Position numbers and translations under genes: made by a program. Below are positions 1-8,492 of a stretch of DNA of 64,000 nt, one piece after another (within the stretch, counting starts at the first letter, position 1; each line of letters opens with the position of its first letter). The stretch is from Njordibacter sp937773555 (lineage in GTDB: Bacteria > Pseudomonadota > Gammaproteobacteria > Pseudomonadales > Balneatricaceae), in contig NZ_CP159830.1 in assembly GCF_047730085.1 (NCBI RefSeq), positions 806,001 through 870,000 on the forward strand, read 5' to 3'. The notes beneath the pieces were generated by a model. It saw only the letters and a program-made list of their open reading frames with translations, was not told where the DNA came from and did no database searches.

Positions 1-919
1 GCATATACATAACATAGGTCAACAGCAGTAAGCTGCCCACTACCCGGCTAATGGCGCCACCGTGGCGGGCCTTAAACCCTAGAGCAAACATAAATAGGGT
101 TAACAAAAGCATGAGCCCATAGTCGCGCCATAAAGCGTTGGCTTCTATAACAACTGGGCTGATAAGGGCTGGAATAGCCATAACGCCTAATAAATTAAAG
201 ATGTTAGAACCAATAACGTTGCCTAAAGCAATGCCATGCTGGCCTTTGCGAGCGCTCATAATAGACGCCGCAAGTTCTGGTAGGCTGGTGCCGATGGCAA
301 TAATAGTGAGGCCAATAATCATTTCGCTAACACCAAGGGATGTAGCAATATATACAGCACCACCCACTAAAATCCGTGAGCCCAATGCCAATGCAATTAA
401 ACCCACTATAAGCCAAATAATACCTGCCTTTAAGCTCATGTTGGCTAAAGGCGTAAGCTTATCTTCTGGATGGTCCTGTTGGTAACGATTAAACAGATAT
501 AAACACACCACTAAACCCAATAACAACCACACACTGTCTATGGCATCAAGGTAGTAATCTAACAATAAAATACCTGCGCCGATGGTGGCGATGGTTAATA
601 TAGGCAACTCCACGCGCACCAAGTTACCTTTAATGGGTATAGGAGAAACAAGGGCTGTGGCACCCAGTACGAGAGCTATATTGGCGATATTGGAGCCAAT
701 GGCGTTGCCAATAGCAAGGCCTGGGGCACCGTCAAGTGCAGCCATGGTGGACACCAACATTTCTGGGGCTGAGGTGCCAAAGGCTACGACGGTTAGGCCA
801 ATAAGCATAGGCGACATGCCTAAGTGGCCAGCGGTGGCAGAAGCACCGTCGACAAAACGCTCGGCACTCCAAATAAGTAAGCCTAAGCCAACTAAAACGG
901 CGGCAATTGCAATAAACAT
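1..919 (-). CDS. yrbG: Calcium/sodium antiporter, YrbG/CaxA family (C-terminal end cut off by window)
   Basis: Inner-membrane Ca2+/Na+ exchanger. The frame opens at the ATG ending at 919 and runs to base 1 without a stop, giving about 306 residues, so nearly the whole protein is present. It is hydrophobic throughout and has two similar halves, each with the alpha-repeat signature of the CaCA superfamily: GTSAPEM near residue 48 and GTSLPEL near residue 210, each followed by a GN-IGSN motif. It is divergent from mlaF, as in E. coli, where kdsD and kdsC follow yrbG. Family call is firm; ion specificity is inferred. Confidence 0.9.
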   Translation of the reverse strand, partial: MFIAIAAVLVGLGLLIWSAERFVDGASATAGHLGMSPMLIGLTVVAFGTSAPEMLVSTMAALDGAPGLAIGNAIGSNIANIALVLGATALVSPIPIKGNLVRVELPILTIATIGAGILLLDYYLDAIDSVWLLLGLVVCLYLFNRYQQDHPEDKLTPLANMSLKAGIIWLIVGLIALALGSRILVGGAVYIATSLGVSEMIIGLTIIAIGTSLPELAASIMSARKGQHGIALGNVIGSNIFNLLGVMAIPALISPVVIEANALWRDYGLMLLLTLFMFALGFKARHGGAISRVVGSLLLLTYVMYM

Positions 920-1028
920 ATAAAGGTCTAATTAGAGTGGTAATCACAGTTAATGGACGCCCTAAATTAAGCGAGGCGAAACGAACACCGGCAATGAAAC
1001 CAAGAGTGGGCCCTTTTTGCAAGTTTCT

Positions 1029-1056
1029 TTGCACTTAAGCGCGTCAATGTTAAACT
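1029..1056 (+). promoter_or_regulatory. Weak candidate promoter for the mla operon
   Basis: TTGCAC (1029-1034) and TAAACT (1051-1056) are separated by 16 bp, about 40 bp before the mlaF start. Each hexamer matches the sigma-70 consensus only partly. The 177-bp gap between yrbG and mlaF should hold divergent promoters; this is the best plus-strand candidate seen. Confidence 0.3.
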
Positions 1057-1096
1057 TGGACCTAGATTACTTTAGCGCCTCACCGGAACTTCATCT

Positions 1097-1903
1097 ATGG
1101 CCACAGACGACATCATTAACATACAAAATGTTAGCTTTTACCGTGGTGATCGGGCCATTTTTAAAAACCTTAACTGCGTTATATCGGCTGGGAAAATCAC
1201 TGCCATTATGGGCCCTAGTGGGTCTGGTAAAACCACACTCTTGCGCTTAATTAGTGGTCAGTTGCAGCCACATGAGGGGCAAATACGGCTGTTTGGTCAG
1301 GACATTGCTGCACTTAATCGTAGGCAGTTAACCCAAATTCGTACACGTATGGGTGTATTGTTTCAAAGTGGTGCTTTATTTACCGATTTATCAGTGTTTG
1401 AAAATGTGGCCTTTGCGTTGAGAGAACATCTGCACTTATCGGTAGATGAATTGTATAACAAGGTGTTGTTAAAGCTGGAAGCAGTGGGTTTGCGTGGTGC
1501 TAGAGACCTCATGCCATCGCAACTATCCGGTGGCATGGCAAGGCGGGTTGCCCTAGCTCGGGCTGTGGCCATGGAGCCAGAGCTAATTCTTTATGATGAA
1601 CCCTTTGCCGGCCAAGATCCCATAGCTATGGCAGTTCTACAGAGGTTAATTAAAGACCTTAATTGTGCCATGCATTTAACCAGCGTGCTGGTATCCCATG
1701 ATATTGCAGAAGCTTGTGCCATTGCTGATCAAGTCATTTTATTAGGTGAGGGCCGAGTGCTAGTGCAGGGCACTCCTGCTGCTTTGCAGGCCAGTAATGA
1801 TCCTGCAGTAAAGCAATTTATCCATGGTGAGGCTGATGGTGTGATTCCATTCCACTTTTTTGCACCTCCGCTGCAACAAGAACTAAGGGGTAAATCAGAA
1901 TGA
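1097..1903 (+). CDS. mlaF: Phospholipid ABC transporter ATPase MlaF
   Basis: ATP-binding subunit of the Mla system, which moves phospholipids between the outer and inner membranes to keep outer-membrane lipid asymmetry. The 268 residues carry the Walker A motif GPSGSGKT (39-46), signature LSGGMARR, Walker B ELILYDEP followed by FAGQDP, and the switch histidine in VSHDIAEA. Length matches the family. It is the first gene of the cluster and overlaps mlaE by 4 nt (ATGA), which suggests translational coupling. Confidence 0.96.
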   Translation: MATDDIINIQNVSFYRGDRAIFKNLNCVISAGKITAIMGPSGSGKTTLLRLISGQLQPHEGQIRLFGQDIAALNRRQLTQIRTRMGVLFQSGALFTDLSVFENVAFALREHLHLSVDELYNKVLLKLEAVGLRGARDLMPSQLSGGMARRVALARAVAMEPELILYDEPFAGQDPIAMAVLQRLIKDLNCAMHLTSVLVSHDIAEACAIADQVILLGEGRVLVQGTPAALQASNDPAVKQFIHGEADGVIPFHFFAPPLQQELRGKSE

Positions 1904-2682
1904 TAGGCCTTATTGCTGATTTAGGTTCAGGCTTTTTAGGTAAGTTGGTGCGCATAGGGCAGGCATGGCTGATGTTAATGCAGGCCATTATTGTGCAGCC
2001 TAAGGCGTCCAGTTTGTCTAGGCTAATTCAGCAGCTCTACGTCGTAGGTGTTCAGTCACTTATTATTATACTAGTGTCTGCCTTATTCATTGGTATGGTT
2101 TTGGGGTTGCAGGGTTATACTTTGCTGGCAGCCTATGGCACCGAGCAGGCAGTGGGTCAAATGGTTGCTTTAACTTTAGTAAGGGAGCTTTCCCCAGTTG
2201 TCGCTGCATTATTATTTGCTGGCCGTGCAGGTTCCGCGTTGACCGCGGAAATTGGCTTAATGAAGGCCACAGAGCAATTGGCAAGTTTAGAGATGTTTGG
2301 CGTAGATCCTCTACACCGCATCGTGGCGCCACGTTTTTGGGCAGGTATCATTTCTTTACCATTGTTGGTTGCCATCTTTAGCTTGGTAGGCATCTATGGT
2401 GGGCACTTGGTTGCTGTAGATTGGCTTGGTGTTTACAGTGGGTCTTACTGGGGAAATATGCAGCAGGCGGTAGATTTTAATGGAGATGTGCTCAATGGCA
2501 TGGTTAAAGCTTTAGTGTTTGCTTTTTTGATTAGCTGGACGGCTGTGTATCAGGGATATACCTGTGTGCCAACGTCCCAAGGTATCAGTGCTGCCACAAC
2601 CCGCACTGTGGTCTATAGTTCCTTGGCTATTTTAGGGTTTGACTTTATTTTAACAGCGCTAATGTTTGGAGGCACAGTATGA
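1900..2682 (+). CDS. mlaE: Phospholipid ABC transporter permease MlaE
   Basis: Inner-membrane permease (MlaE/YrbE, formerly DUF140) that pairs with MlaF. The 260 residues include several hydrophobic segments and the family signature around residues 85-140 (VALTLVRELSPVVAALLFAGRAGSA, read here as its halves LVRELSPVV and FAGRAGSALTAEIG). It overlaps mlaF upstream and mlaD downstream by 4 nt each, so the three are co-translated. Confidence 0.96.
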   Translation: MIGLIADLGSGFLGKLVRIGQAWLMLMQAIIVQPKASSLSRLIQQLYVVGVQSLIIILVSALFIGMVLGLQGYTLLAAYGTEQAVGQMVALTLVRELSPVVAALLFAGRAGSALTAEIGLMKATEQLASLEMFGVDPLHRIVAPRFWAGIISLPLLVAIFSLVGIYGGHLVAVDWLGVYSGSYWGNMQQAVDFNGDVLNGMVKALVFAFLISWTAVYQGYTCVPTSQGISAATTRTVVYSSLAILGFDFILTALMFGGTV

Positions 2683-3140
2683 ACAAGAAATGGTTAGAGC
2701 TGAGTGTCGGTTTAATGATGGTTGCTGGGGTAGCTGCATTAGTGGCTTTGGCTTTACAGGTAAGTGGGGGCAATATGTCTCGCAATGCCCAAAGTTATGC
2801 AATTAGTGCCTTGTTTGAAAACGCTGCAGGCCTAGGCCCTAAAGCTAAGGTGACTATGGCTGGTGTTACAGTGGGAGAGGTCGTTTCAGTTGTTATAGAC
2901 CCCAATGCATTAATGGCTAAAGTGAATATGGAGATTTACGGACAGGTGGACTATTTATCCATTGATTCAAGTGCCAGTATTCTCACAGCAGGTTTGTTGG
3001 GAGAGAAATATGTAGGCCTTACCGTAGGGGCGGAAGAAGAAGTGCTAGTGGATGGTGATGTGATTGAAGACACCCAATCGGCGCTGGTGTTAGAAGAACT
3101 GATTGGCCAATTCTTACTTAACTTCGGCGATAATAAATAA
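2679..3140 (+). CDS. mlaD: Phospholipid transport substrate-binding protein MlaD (MCE domain)
   Basis: Membrane-anchored MCE protein that forms a ring on the periplasmic side of MlaFE. The 153 residues have an N-terminal membrane anchor (about 8-28) and one MCE domain (about 40-117) with the typical run AGLGPKAKVTMAGVTVGEV. The C-terminal tail LEELIGQFLLNFGDNK corresponds to the helix that forms the hydrophobic pore in E. coli MlaD. Starts inside the mlaE stop (ATGA overlap); 6 nt precede mlaC. Confidence 0.95.
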   Translation: MNKKWLELSVGLMMVAGVAALVALALQVSGGNMSRNAQSYAISALFENAAGLGPKAKVTMAGVTVGEVVSVVIDPNALMAKVNMEIYGQVDYLSIDSSASILTAGLLGEKYVGLTVGAEEEVLVDGDVIEDTQSALVLEELIGQFLLNFGDNK

Positions 3141-3146
3141 GGAAAA

Positions 3147-3803
3147 GTGAGTATGGTTAGTTTTCAGAGTTGCAGCAAAATAGTAGGGATTAGTATTTTG
3201 CTTGTCTTATGTGCCGCTACAGTAAACGCAGATGAATGGAAAGAAGCGAGCCTAGTGGTTGAAAAAAGCACTCAAGCCATGATTGGTTTGCTTGAAGAGG
3301 GGCGATTAGAAGCCATTCGTAGTAGTGAGGCTGAGGGTGAAGTGGTAGCCTTTGATGAGCCAAAGTTGTTTTTAGGGATGGAAGTCATTCTAGTTCCTGT
3401 GATCGATTTTGATACTATTGCTAAAGGGGTAATGGCTAAGTTTTATCGCAAGGCATCAGCAAAACAAGTCAAAGACTTTCGCGTTGCCTTTAAATACTCA
3501 TTATTGAATACCTATTCCCGCGCAGTGGTTTCTTTTAAAATTAATGACTTTGAAATCCAATCTAGTTCTAACAAAAGTAGTAAAGCTGGACGGCAAAAAA
3601 TCTGGGTAAAGGTCTATGCAAATGGGGCCTCTTATGACATTAATTATGCTATGAAAAAGCGGCAACAAGGTTGGATGGTAACTAACGTGACTCTGGATGG
3701 TATTAATTTAGGGTTGGCCTTTAGGCAACAATTCGCCAGTGCTATGGCGAAAAATAAAGGCAATATGGATGACGTCATTGCATTTTGGAATGACCCGTCT
3801 TGA
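3147..3803 (+). CDS. mlaC: Periplasmic phospholipid-binding protein MlaC
   Basis: Soluble periplasmic shuttle (MlaC/Ttg2D family) that ferries phospholipid between the outer-membrane MlaA complex and MlaD. The 218 residues start with a signal peptide, probable cleavage after VNA before DEW near residue 28. The mature part keeps the family pattern, with FRVAFKYSLLNTYSRAV in the middle and an IVTNVTLDGINLG-like segment (here MVTNVTLDGINLG). The frame opens at GTG 3147 with ATG two codons later (3153); AAGGAA lies just upstream, so either could be used. No mlaB follows. Confidence 0.92.
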   Translation: MSMVSFQSCSKIVGISILLVLCAATVNADEWKEASLVVEKSTQAMIGLLEEGRLEAIRSSEAEGEVVAFDEPKLFLGMEVILVPVIDFDTIAKGVMAKFYRKASAKQVKDFRVAFKYSLLNTYSRAVVSFKINDFEIQSSSNKSSKAGRQKIWVKVYANGASYDINYAMKKRQQGWMVTNVTLDGINLGLAFRQQFASAMAKNKGNMDDVIAFWNDPS

Positions 3804-3841
3804 GCCTGTTGAATTATTAATCGGTGCTAGCGATAACAGGC
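3804..3841 (+). terminator. Possible weak terminator or hairpin after mlaC
   Basis: GCCTGTT (3804-3810) pairs perfectly with AACAGGC (3835-3841) directly after the mlaC stop, with a 24-nt loop. Only a short mixed T-rich stretch follows, so termination would be partial at best. Confidence 0.3.
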
Positions 3842-3848
3842 AGTATTT

Positions 3849-3857
3849 TGCTACAAT
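3849..3857 (+). promoter_or_regulatory. Extended -10 promoter for ibaG-murA-his genes
   Basis: TGCTACAAT (3849-3857) is a TGn extended -10 element, about 75 bp upstream of the ibaG GTG start and just downstream of the hairpin after mlaC. No good -35 hexamer is present 16-18 bp upstream, as is common for extended -10 promoters. The same nine bases occur upstream of lpxC. Confidence 0.5.
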
Positions 3858-3932
3858 CTCGGCCCTGTTACATCCCCTTTATGTACACTTAAACGATGTA
3901 CGCCCGTATTTTATTAGCCCATGGAGACTATC

Positions 3933-4175
3933 GTGGACGCAGAACAAGTTAAACAAATTATTGAGCAGCAACTTTCTGGCACGCAAGTGATCCCAAGCGG
4001 CGAAGGTTGTAGCTTTCAAGTCACTGTGATTGGAGACCTGTTTTTAGGCTTATCACCCGTTAAAAAACAACAGCTGGTTTATGGTTGCCTTACAGATCAG
4101 ATTGCAGATGGGTCTATTCATGCCCTAGGTATTAAAGCCTATACGGCAGACCAGTGGCAGCGTGTAAACGCTTAA
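3933..4175 (+). CDS. ibaG: BolA-family protein IbaG
   Basis: BolA/YrbA-family acid-response protein; relatives partner monothiol glutaredoxins in iron-sulfur handling. I place the start at GTG 3933 rather than the in-frame ATG at 3921, because the GGAG at 3923-3926 is then correctly spaced by 6 nt and the 80-residue product aligns with E. coli IbaG at the N-terminus. The conserved core reads SGEGCSFQV, then VKKQQLVYG, then IHALGIKAY. It sits between mlaC and murA as in E. coli and Pseudomonas. Confidence 0.93.
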   Translation: MDAEQVKQIIEQQLSGTQVIPSGEGCSFQVTVIGDLFLGLSPVKKQQLVYGCLTDQIADGSIHALGIKAYTADQWQRVNA

Positions 4176-4236
4176 TTAAGCGCGTGCACCGCAAAACTAA
4201 GACCCCCAGAAAAATAAACATTTGGTGAGCAATAGT

Positions 4237-5493
4237 ATGGATAAATTAAGCATTACTGGTGGCAAGCGTCTAGATGGCGAGATTCGTATAGCGGGTGCAA
4301 AGAATGCAGCGCTGCCCATCTTAGCGGCAACCCTGCTAGCGCAAGAGCCGGTCACTATTCGTAATTTGCCTCACCTCCATGATGTAACAACAATGATTGA
4401 GTTATTGGGCCGTATGGGCGTTTCCTTGCTGGTGGGAGATAAGCTGAGTGTAGAAATAGATGCGACTACCTTAGACCACTGTATTGCGCCTTATGATTTG
4501 GTAAAAACCATGCGAGCGTCTATTCTTGTATTAGGCCCTTTGGTTGCGCGGTTTGGTGAAGCAGAAGTGTCTTTGCCTGGTGGTTGTGCTATTGGTAGTC
4601 GGCCGGTAGATCTCCACATTAGGGGTTTGGAAGCCATGGGAGCCACTATTACAGTGGAAGATGGTTATATTCGTGCCAAGGCAGATCGCCTTAAGGGGGC
4701 ACATATTTTCTTTGATACGGTGACGGTAACAGGTACTGAAAATATTCTTATGGCAGCCACTTTAGCTGACGGTGAGACTGTACTAGACAATGCTGCAAGA
4801 GAACCAGAAGTGGTTGATTTGGCAGAATGTTTAATTGCCATGGGTGCAGATATTACAGGGCATGGTACGAGTACCATCCGCATACAAGGGGTAGAACGGC
4901 TTCATGGTTGCCATTATGATGTACTCCCAGACCGCATAGAAACAGGCACTTATTTAGTGGCAGCAGCGGTGACTGGGGGGCGTATTAAAGTAAAAGATAC
5001 TCGCCCGGATACTATGGAAGCCGTGCTTGCTAAGCTAGAAGAAGCAGGTGCAGAAATTGTAACGGGTGAAGATTGGATTACGCTAGACATGCATGGTAAA
5101 CGGCCTAAGGCGGTTAACCTAAAAACAGCACCTTATCCTGGGTTTCCGACAGACATGCAAGCTCAGTTCTCGGCTCTTAATGCCATTGCCCTAGGGAGTG
5201 GCAGGATTACTGAAACCATTTTTGAAAATCGCTTCATGCATATTGATGAAATGGCGCGCATGGGAGCTCAAGTGGCTGTAGAGGGCAATACTGTAATTCA
5301 ACAAGGCATTGAACGACTTAAAGCGGCACCGGTGATGGCAACGGACCTTAGGGCCTCTGCGAGCCTAGTCATTGCGGCGTTAGTGGCTGATGGTGAAACT
5401 GTGATTGACCGGATTTATCATATCGACCGCGGGTATGACTGTATTGAAGAAAAAATGGGCGCTCTAGGCGCTACTATCAAGCGCATTGCTTAA
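4237..5493 (+). CDS. murA: UDP-N-acetylglucosamine 1-carboxyvinyltransferase MurA
   Basis: Catalyses the first committed step of peptidoglycan synthesis, transfer of enolpyruvate from PEP to UDP-GlcNAc in the cytoplasm. From ATG 4237 the protein is 418 residues, starting MDKLSITGG as in E. coli. GTG 4225 and TTG 4222 are also in frame, but GGTGAG at 4224-4229 fits as ribosome binding site for 4237. Lys22-Asn23 (AGAKNAALP) and the catalytic, fosfomycin-target Cys117 (GGCAIG) are present, as is the RPVDLH loop. HisG follows 15 nt downstream. Confidence 0.97.
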   Translation: MDKLSITGGKRLDGEIRIAGAKNAALPILAATLLAQEPVTIRNLPHLHDVTTMIELLGRMGVSLLVGDKLSVEIDATTLDHCIAPYDLVKTMRASILVLGPLVARFGEAEVSLPGGCAIGSRPVDLHIRGLEAMGATITVEDGYIRAKADRLKGAHIFFDTVTVTGTENILMAATLADGETVLDNAAREPEVVDLAECLIAMGADITGHGTSTIRIQGVERLHGCHYDVLPDRIETGTYLVAAAVTGGRIKVKDTRPDTMEAVLAKLEEAGAEIVTGEDWITLDMHGKRPKAVNLKTAPYPGFPTDMQAQFSALNAIALGSGRITETIFENRFMHIDEMARMGAQVAVEGNTVIQQGIERLKAAPVMATDLRASASLVIAALVADGETVIDRIYHIDRGYDCIEEKMGALGATIKRIA

Positions 5494-5508
5494 CTGAGAA
5501 ATTACACC

Positions 5509-6153
5509 ATGCCCAATAGCCTAACTATTGCATTGTCTAAAGGCCGTATTTTAAAAGAGACCTTGCCCCTTTTTGCCAGTGCCGGAATAGAGCCTTTAGA
5601 AGATATCTTTACCAGCAGAAAGCTCGTGTTTGAAACGAGCCAACCTGGCGTGAGGTTTTTAGTGATTAGGGCGACAGATGTCCCCACTTATGTGTCTTAT
5701 GGTGCCGCAGATATGGGTGTGGCCGGTAAAGATGTATTGTTAGAACATGGGGGTAGCGGTTTGTATGAGCCTTTAGATTTACAAATCTCTAAGTGCCGGT
5801 TGATGACGTGTGCGCCTATTGGTGCTGCGCCGGCAGGCAGGCGTTTACGAGTGGCTTCCAAATTTGTAAATATTACTAAAAGCTATTTTGCCGAGCAAGG
5901 TCAGCAAGTAGATATCATTAAGCTGTATGGTGCTATGGAGTTGGCCCCCATACTAGGGTTGGCTGATCAAATTGTAGATATTGTTGATACAGGCAATACC
6001 CTTAGGGCCAATGGCTTAGAGCCGCTGGAAGAAATTGCAACTATAAGTAGTCGGTTAGTGGTTGGTGAAGCTGCTATGAAGCTTAAACATGGCCGCATAG
6101 CCCCACTTATTGAACAGCTTTCTGCGGCGGTCAACGCCATTCAGGGGCACTAA
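5509..6153 (+). CDS. hisG: ATP phosphoribosyltransferase, short form HisG
   Basis: First enzyme of histidine biosynthesis, joining ATP and PRPP. At 214 residues it is the short form, lacking the C-terminal regulatory ACT-like domain of E. coli HisG (299 residues). Short HisG proteins normally need HisZ as regulatory partner; none lies in this window. The PRPP-binding motif is visible as IVDIVDTGNTLRANGL near residue 150. It follows murA and precedes hisD by 1 nt, the arrangement found in Pseudomonas. Confidence 0.95.
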   Translation: MPNSLTIALSKGRILKETLPLFASAGIEPLEDIFTSRKLVFETSQPGVRFLVIRATDVPTYVSYGAADMGVAGKDVLLEHGGSGLYEPLDLQISKCRLMTCAPIGAAPAGRRLRVASKFVNITKSYFAEQGQQVDIIKLYGAMELAPILGLADQIVDIVDTGNTLRANGLEPLEEIATISSRLVVGEAAMKLKHGRIAPLIEQLSAAVNAIQGH

Positions 6154-6154
6154 C

Positions 6155-7462
6155 ATGCAGTGGTTGAAAGTTAATCGACTAGATACTCAACAAGCTAATT
6201 TCGAGGCTAAGCTTAATGACTTGCTGGGCTGGGAAAGCGTGTCTGATCAGCGGGTACAGAAAACTGTTGCAGACATTATTGAACGTGTGAGGCTGCAGGG
6301 CGACACTGCCTTATTGCAGTTAACTAACCAGCTGGACCGCACGCCGTTTAAAACGGCTTCAGAACTTGAAATACCTCAGCACAAGCTCGAACAAGCCCTT
6401 GCTCAGATTACAGACGAAGAGCGAGAGGCCCTGCAAATTGCAGCTGAACGGATTCGCACCTACCACCAGCACCAAAAACAAGATTCATGGCGCTATGTAG
6501 AAGCCGATGGCACGCTGCTTGGGCAGCAAATTACGGCCATGGATCGGGTGGGTATTTATGTGCCAGGGGGCAAAGCAAGTTACCCCTCCTCGGTACTAAT
6601 GAATGCGATACCAGCCAAAGTTGCTGGAGTGAAAGAAATTGTTATGACCGTGCCGTTGCCCAATGGCAAGGTTAACCCCCTAGTGCTGGCTGCTGCTGCC
6701 ATTGCAGGTGTAGACCGTGTATTTGCTATTGGTGGGGCTCAGGCTATTGCAGCCCTGGCCCACGGCACATCTATGGTGCCAAAAGTAGACAAGATTGTTG
6801 GCCCAGGTAACATCTATGTTGCCACAGCAAAGCGAGCAGTGTTTGGTACCTGCGGCATTGACATGATTGCTGGGCCATCAGAAATTTTGGTCATTTGTGA
6901 TGGTCTAACTAATCCAGACTGGGTAGCCATGGATTTGTTTTCTCAAGCAGAGCATGATGAGCAAGCCCAATCTATTTTGTTGTGTCCAGATAAAGATTAT
7001 TTGGATCAGGTGGAGGCCAGCTTTAAAGCCCTGCTTCCTACACTGGAACGTAGTAGTATTATTAAAACCTCCATTGAGAACCGTGGCGCTCTTATTCAGG
7101 TGGCAAACATGCAAGAAGCTGTAGATATCTCCAACCGTATTGGCCCAGAACACCTAGAGCTATCTGTCGCAGACCCTGAAGCCATGTTGCCTAAGATACG
7201 TCATGCTGGAGCTATTTTTATGGGGCGTCATACAGCAGAAGCCTTGGGTGATTACTGCGCTGGGCCGAACCATGTGCTGCCTACTTCTGGCACTGCACGC
7301 TTCTCATCACCTCTGGGTGTGTATGACTTCCAAAAGCGCTCGTCTTTGATTATGTTTTCTGAGCAAGGTGCGAGTGACATGGGTAAAGTGGCCTCAGTGT
7401 TGGCCCGAGGTGAAAGCTTAACTGCTCATGCGCGTTCTGCTGAATATCGCATCTTAGACTGA
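6155..7462 (+). CDS. hisD: Histidinol dehydrogenase HisD
   Basis: Catalyses the last two NAD-dependent oxidations of histidine synthesis, L-histidinol to L-histidine. Start chosen at ATG 6155, 1 nt after the hisG stop, giving 435 residues; the open frame reaches back to 6110 within hisG but that extension is not conserved. Family motifs include GIYVPGGKASYPSSVLM, VDKIVGPGNIYV, the DMIAGPSE segment, the Zn-ligand region SQAEHDEQAQ and GPEHLEL, and GPNHVLPT. Converges with cmoB across a 15-bp gap. Confidence 0.96.
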   Translation: MQWLKVNRLDTQQANFEAKLNDLLGWESVSDQRVQKTVADIIERVRLQGDTALLQLTNQLDRTPFKTASELEIPQHKLEQALAQITDEEREALQIAAERIRTYHQHQKQDSWRYVEADGTLLGQQITAMDRVGIYVPGGKASYPSSVLMNAIPAKVAGVKEIVMTVPLPNGKVNPLVLAAAAIAGVDRVFAIGGAQAIAALAHGTSMVPKVDKIVGPGNIYVATAKRAVFGTCGIDMIAGPSEILVICDGLTNPDWVAMDLFSQAEHDEQAQSILLCPDKDYLDQVEASFKALLPTLERSSIIKTSIENRGALIQVANMQEAVDISNRIGPEHLELSVADPEAMLPKIRHAGAIFMGRHTAEALGDYCAGPNHVLPTSGTARFSSPLGVYDFQKRSSLIMFSEQGASDMGKVASVLARGESLTAHARSAEYRILD

Positions 7463-7477
7463 CCTAGAATAATTAGC

Positions 7478-8449
7478 CTAAACCTTGGTCGCCACGATGG
7501 TGGCCCGCAAGGGGGCTGGATGACCCTCTGCCGAAAGGCTGGAGTTATTTGGATCTAGAAAATCAGCTAGCGAATGAAACGTCATCCAGTCTGTGGCTCG
7601 TTGTTCTTTTGTAGTGGTTTGGTTAATGTCTACTGTATGTACGTCTTTTAAGCCAAGTTTTCGCAGCATATTCTCTAAAGCCTTGGTGCTGGGTAAAAAC
7701 CAAACGTTAGACATTTTTGCATAACGCCCTGGTGGCACCATGATGGTGTCTATGTCGCCTGGTACCACTAAAGTTTCCAATACCAATTCACCGCCTGGAC
7801 GCAGATAAGACATAAGCTCTTGAATGTGGTCAATGGGTGAGCGTCTGTGGTACAAAACACCTAAACAAAATACCGTATCAAAATGTCCAAAGGCAGGTAG
7901 GTGCTCGCTGCGAAGGGGTAACAAATAGGCCGCGTTAGGGGGCAATAAGCGCTGTGCTGCGTGAAACTGGTAAAGAAAAATACGTGTCGGGTCTATGCCT
8001 AATGCAAGGCTGGCACCAGCTCCTAGCATACGGTATAAGTAGTAGCCGTTGCCGGTGCCAATGTCGAGCACTTGTCTGCCTTCCAAAGAGCTAATGTGGG
8101 GGATGATTCGTTGCCACTTCCAGTCTGAGTGCCACTCTGTTTCTATCTCTACCCCCAGCAAGTTCCAGGGCCCTTTGCGCCAAGGCATAAACGCTTTAAG
8201 TTGCTGAGCATAAGACCATTGATCTAATTTTAGCGTATCAGGTTTTAAAATGGTCACGCTGGGATCGTTAAAGCTAAAACTGGCAGTGTCTAGCTTAGGC
8301 ATACTATTAAGGGCTGTGTCCCACTCGCCACTGCGCCCATGGCTTTTTTGCTCGAAGTGTTGCTGAAGGGCTTGCCTGAGCTGTGGGTGGAACTGCTCTA
8401 ACTCTGTATTTTTGGTGTGCTCAAAAAAGGCCTCTAAATCTATGCCCAT
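7478..8449 (-). CDS. cmoB: tRNA U34 carboxymethyltransferase CmoB
   Basis: Transfers a carboxymethyl group from carboxy-SAM to 5-hydroxyuridine at tRNA position 34, making cmo5U. I start at the ATG ending at 8449 (MGIDLEAFF), 323 residues, the family length; the open frame extends 39 codons further with non-conserved sequence. Conserved blocks include MPWRKGPWNLLGV, EWHSDWKWQRI, the SAM motif VLDIGTGNGYY, GVLYHRRSPIDH and TEEQR-like TTTKEQRATDWM, and SLADFLDPN. It follows cmoA by 43 nt, so the pair that makes and uses carboxy-SAM is one unit. Confidence 0.96.
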   Translation of the reverse strand: MGIDLEAFFEHTKNTELEQFHPQLRQALQQHFEQKSHGRSGEWDTALNSMPKLDTASFSFNDPSVTILKPDTLKLDQWSYAQQLKAFMPWRKGPWNLLGVEIETEWHSDWKWQRIIPHISSLEGRQVLDIGTGNGYYLYRMLGAGASLALGIDPTRIFLYQFHAAQRLLPPNAAYLLPLRSEHLPAFGHFDTVFCLGVLYHRRSPIDHIQELMSYLRPGGELVLETLVVPGDIDTIMVPPGRYAKMSNVWFLPSTKALENMLRKLGLKDVHTVDINQTTTKEQRATDWMTFHSLADFLDPNNSSLSAEGHPAPLRATIVATKV

Positions 8450-8492
8450 AATGGTCTCGCAAGTGGTGTAAGTTAAATGAGGTTGCAGCGTA

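Noticed and set aside
138..923. Two plus-strand frames (138-485 and 582-923) at the left edge
   Set aside because: Both are antisense to the yrbG antiporter, whose alpha repeats are unmistakable on the minus strand.
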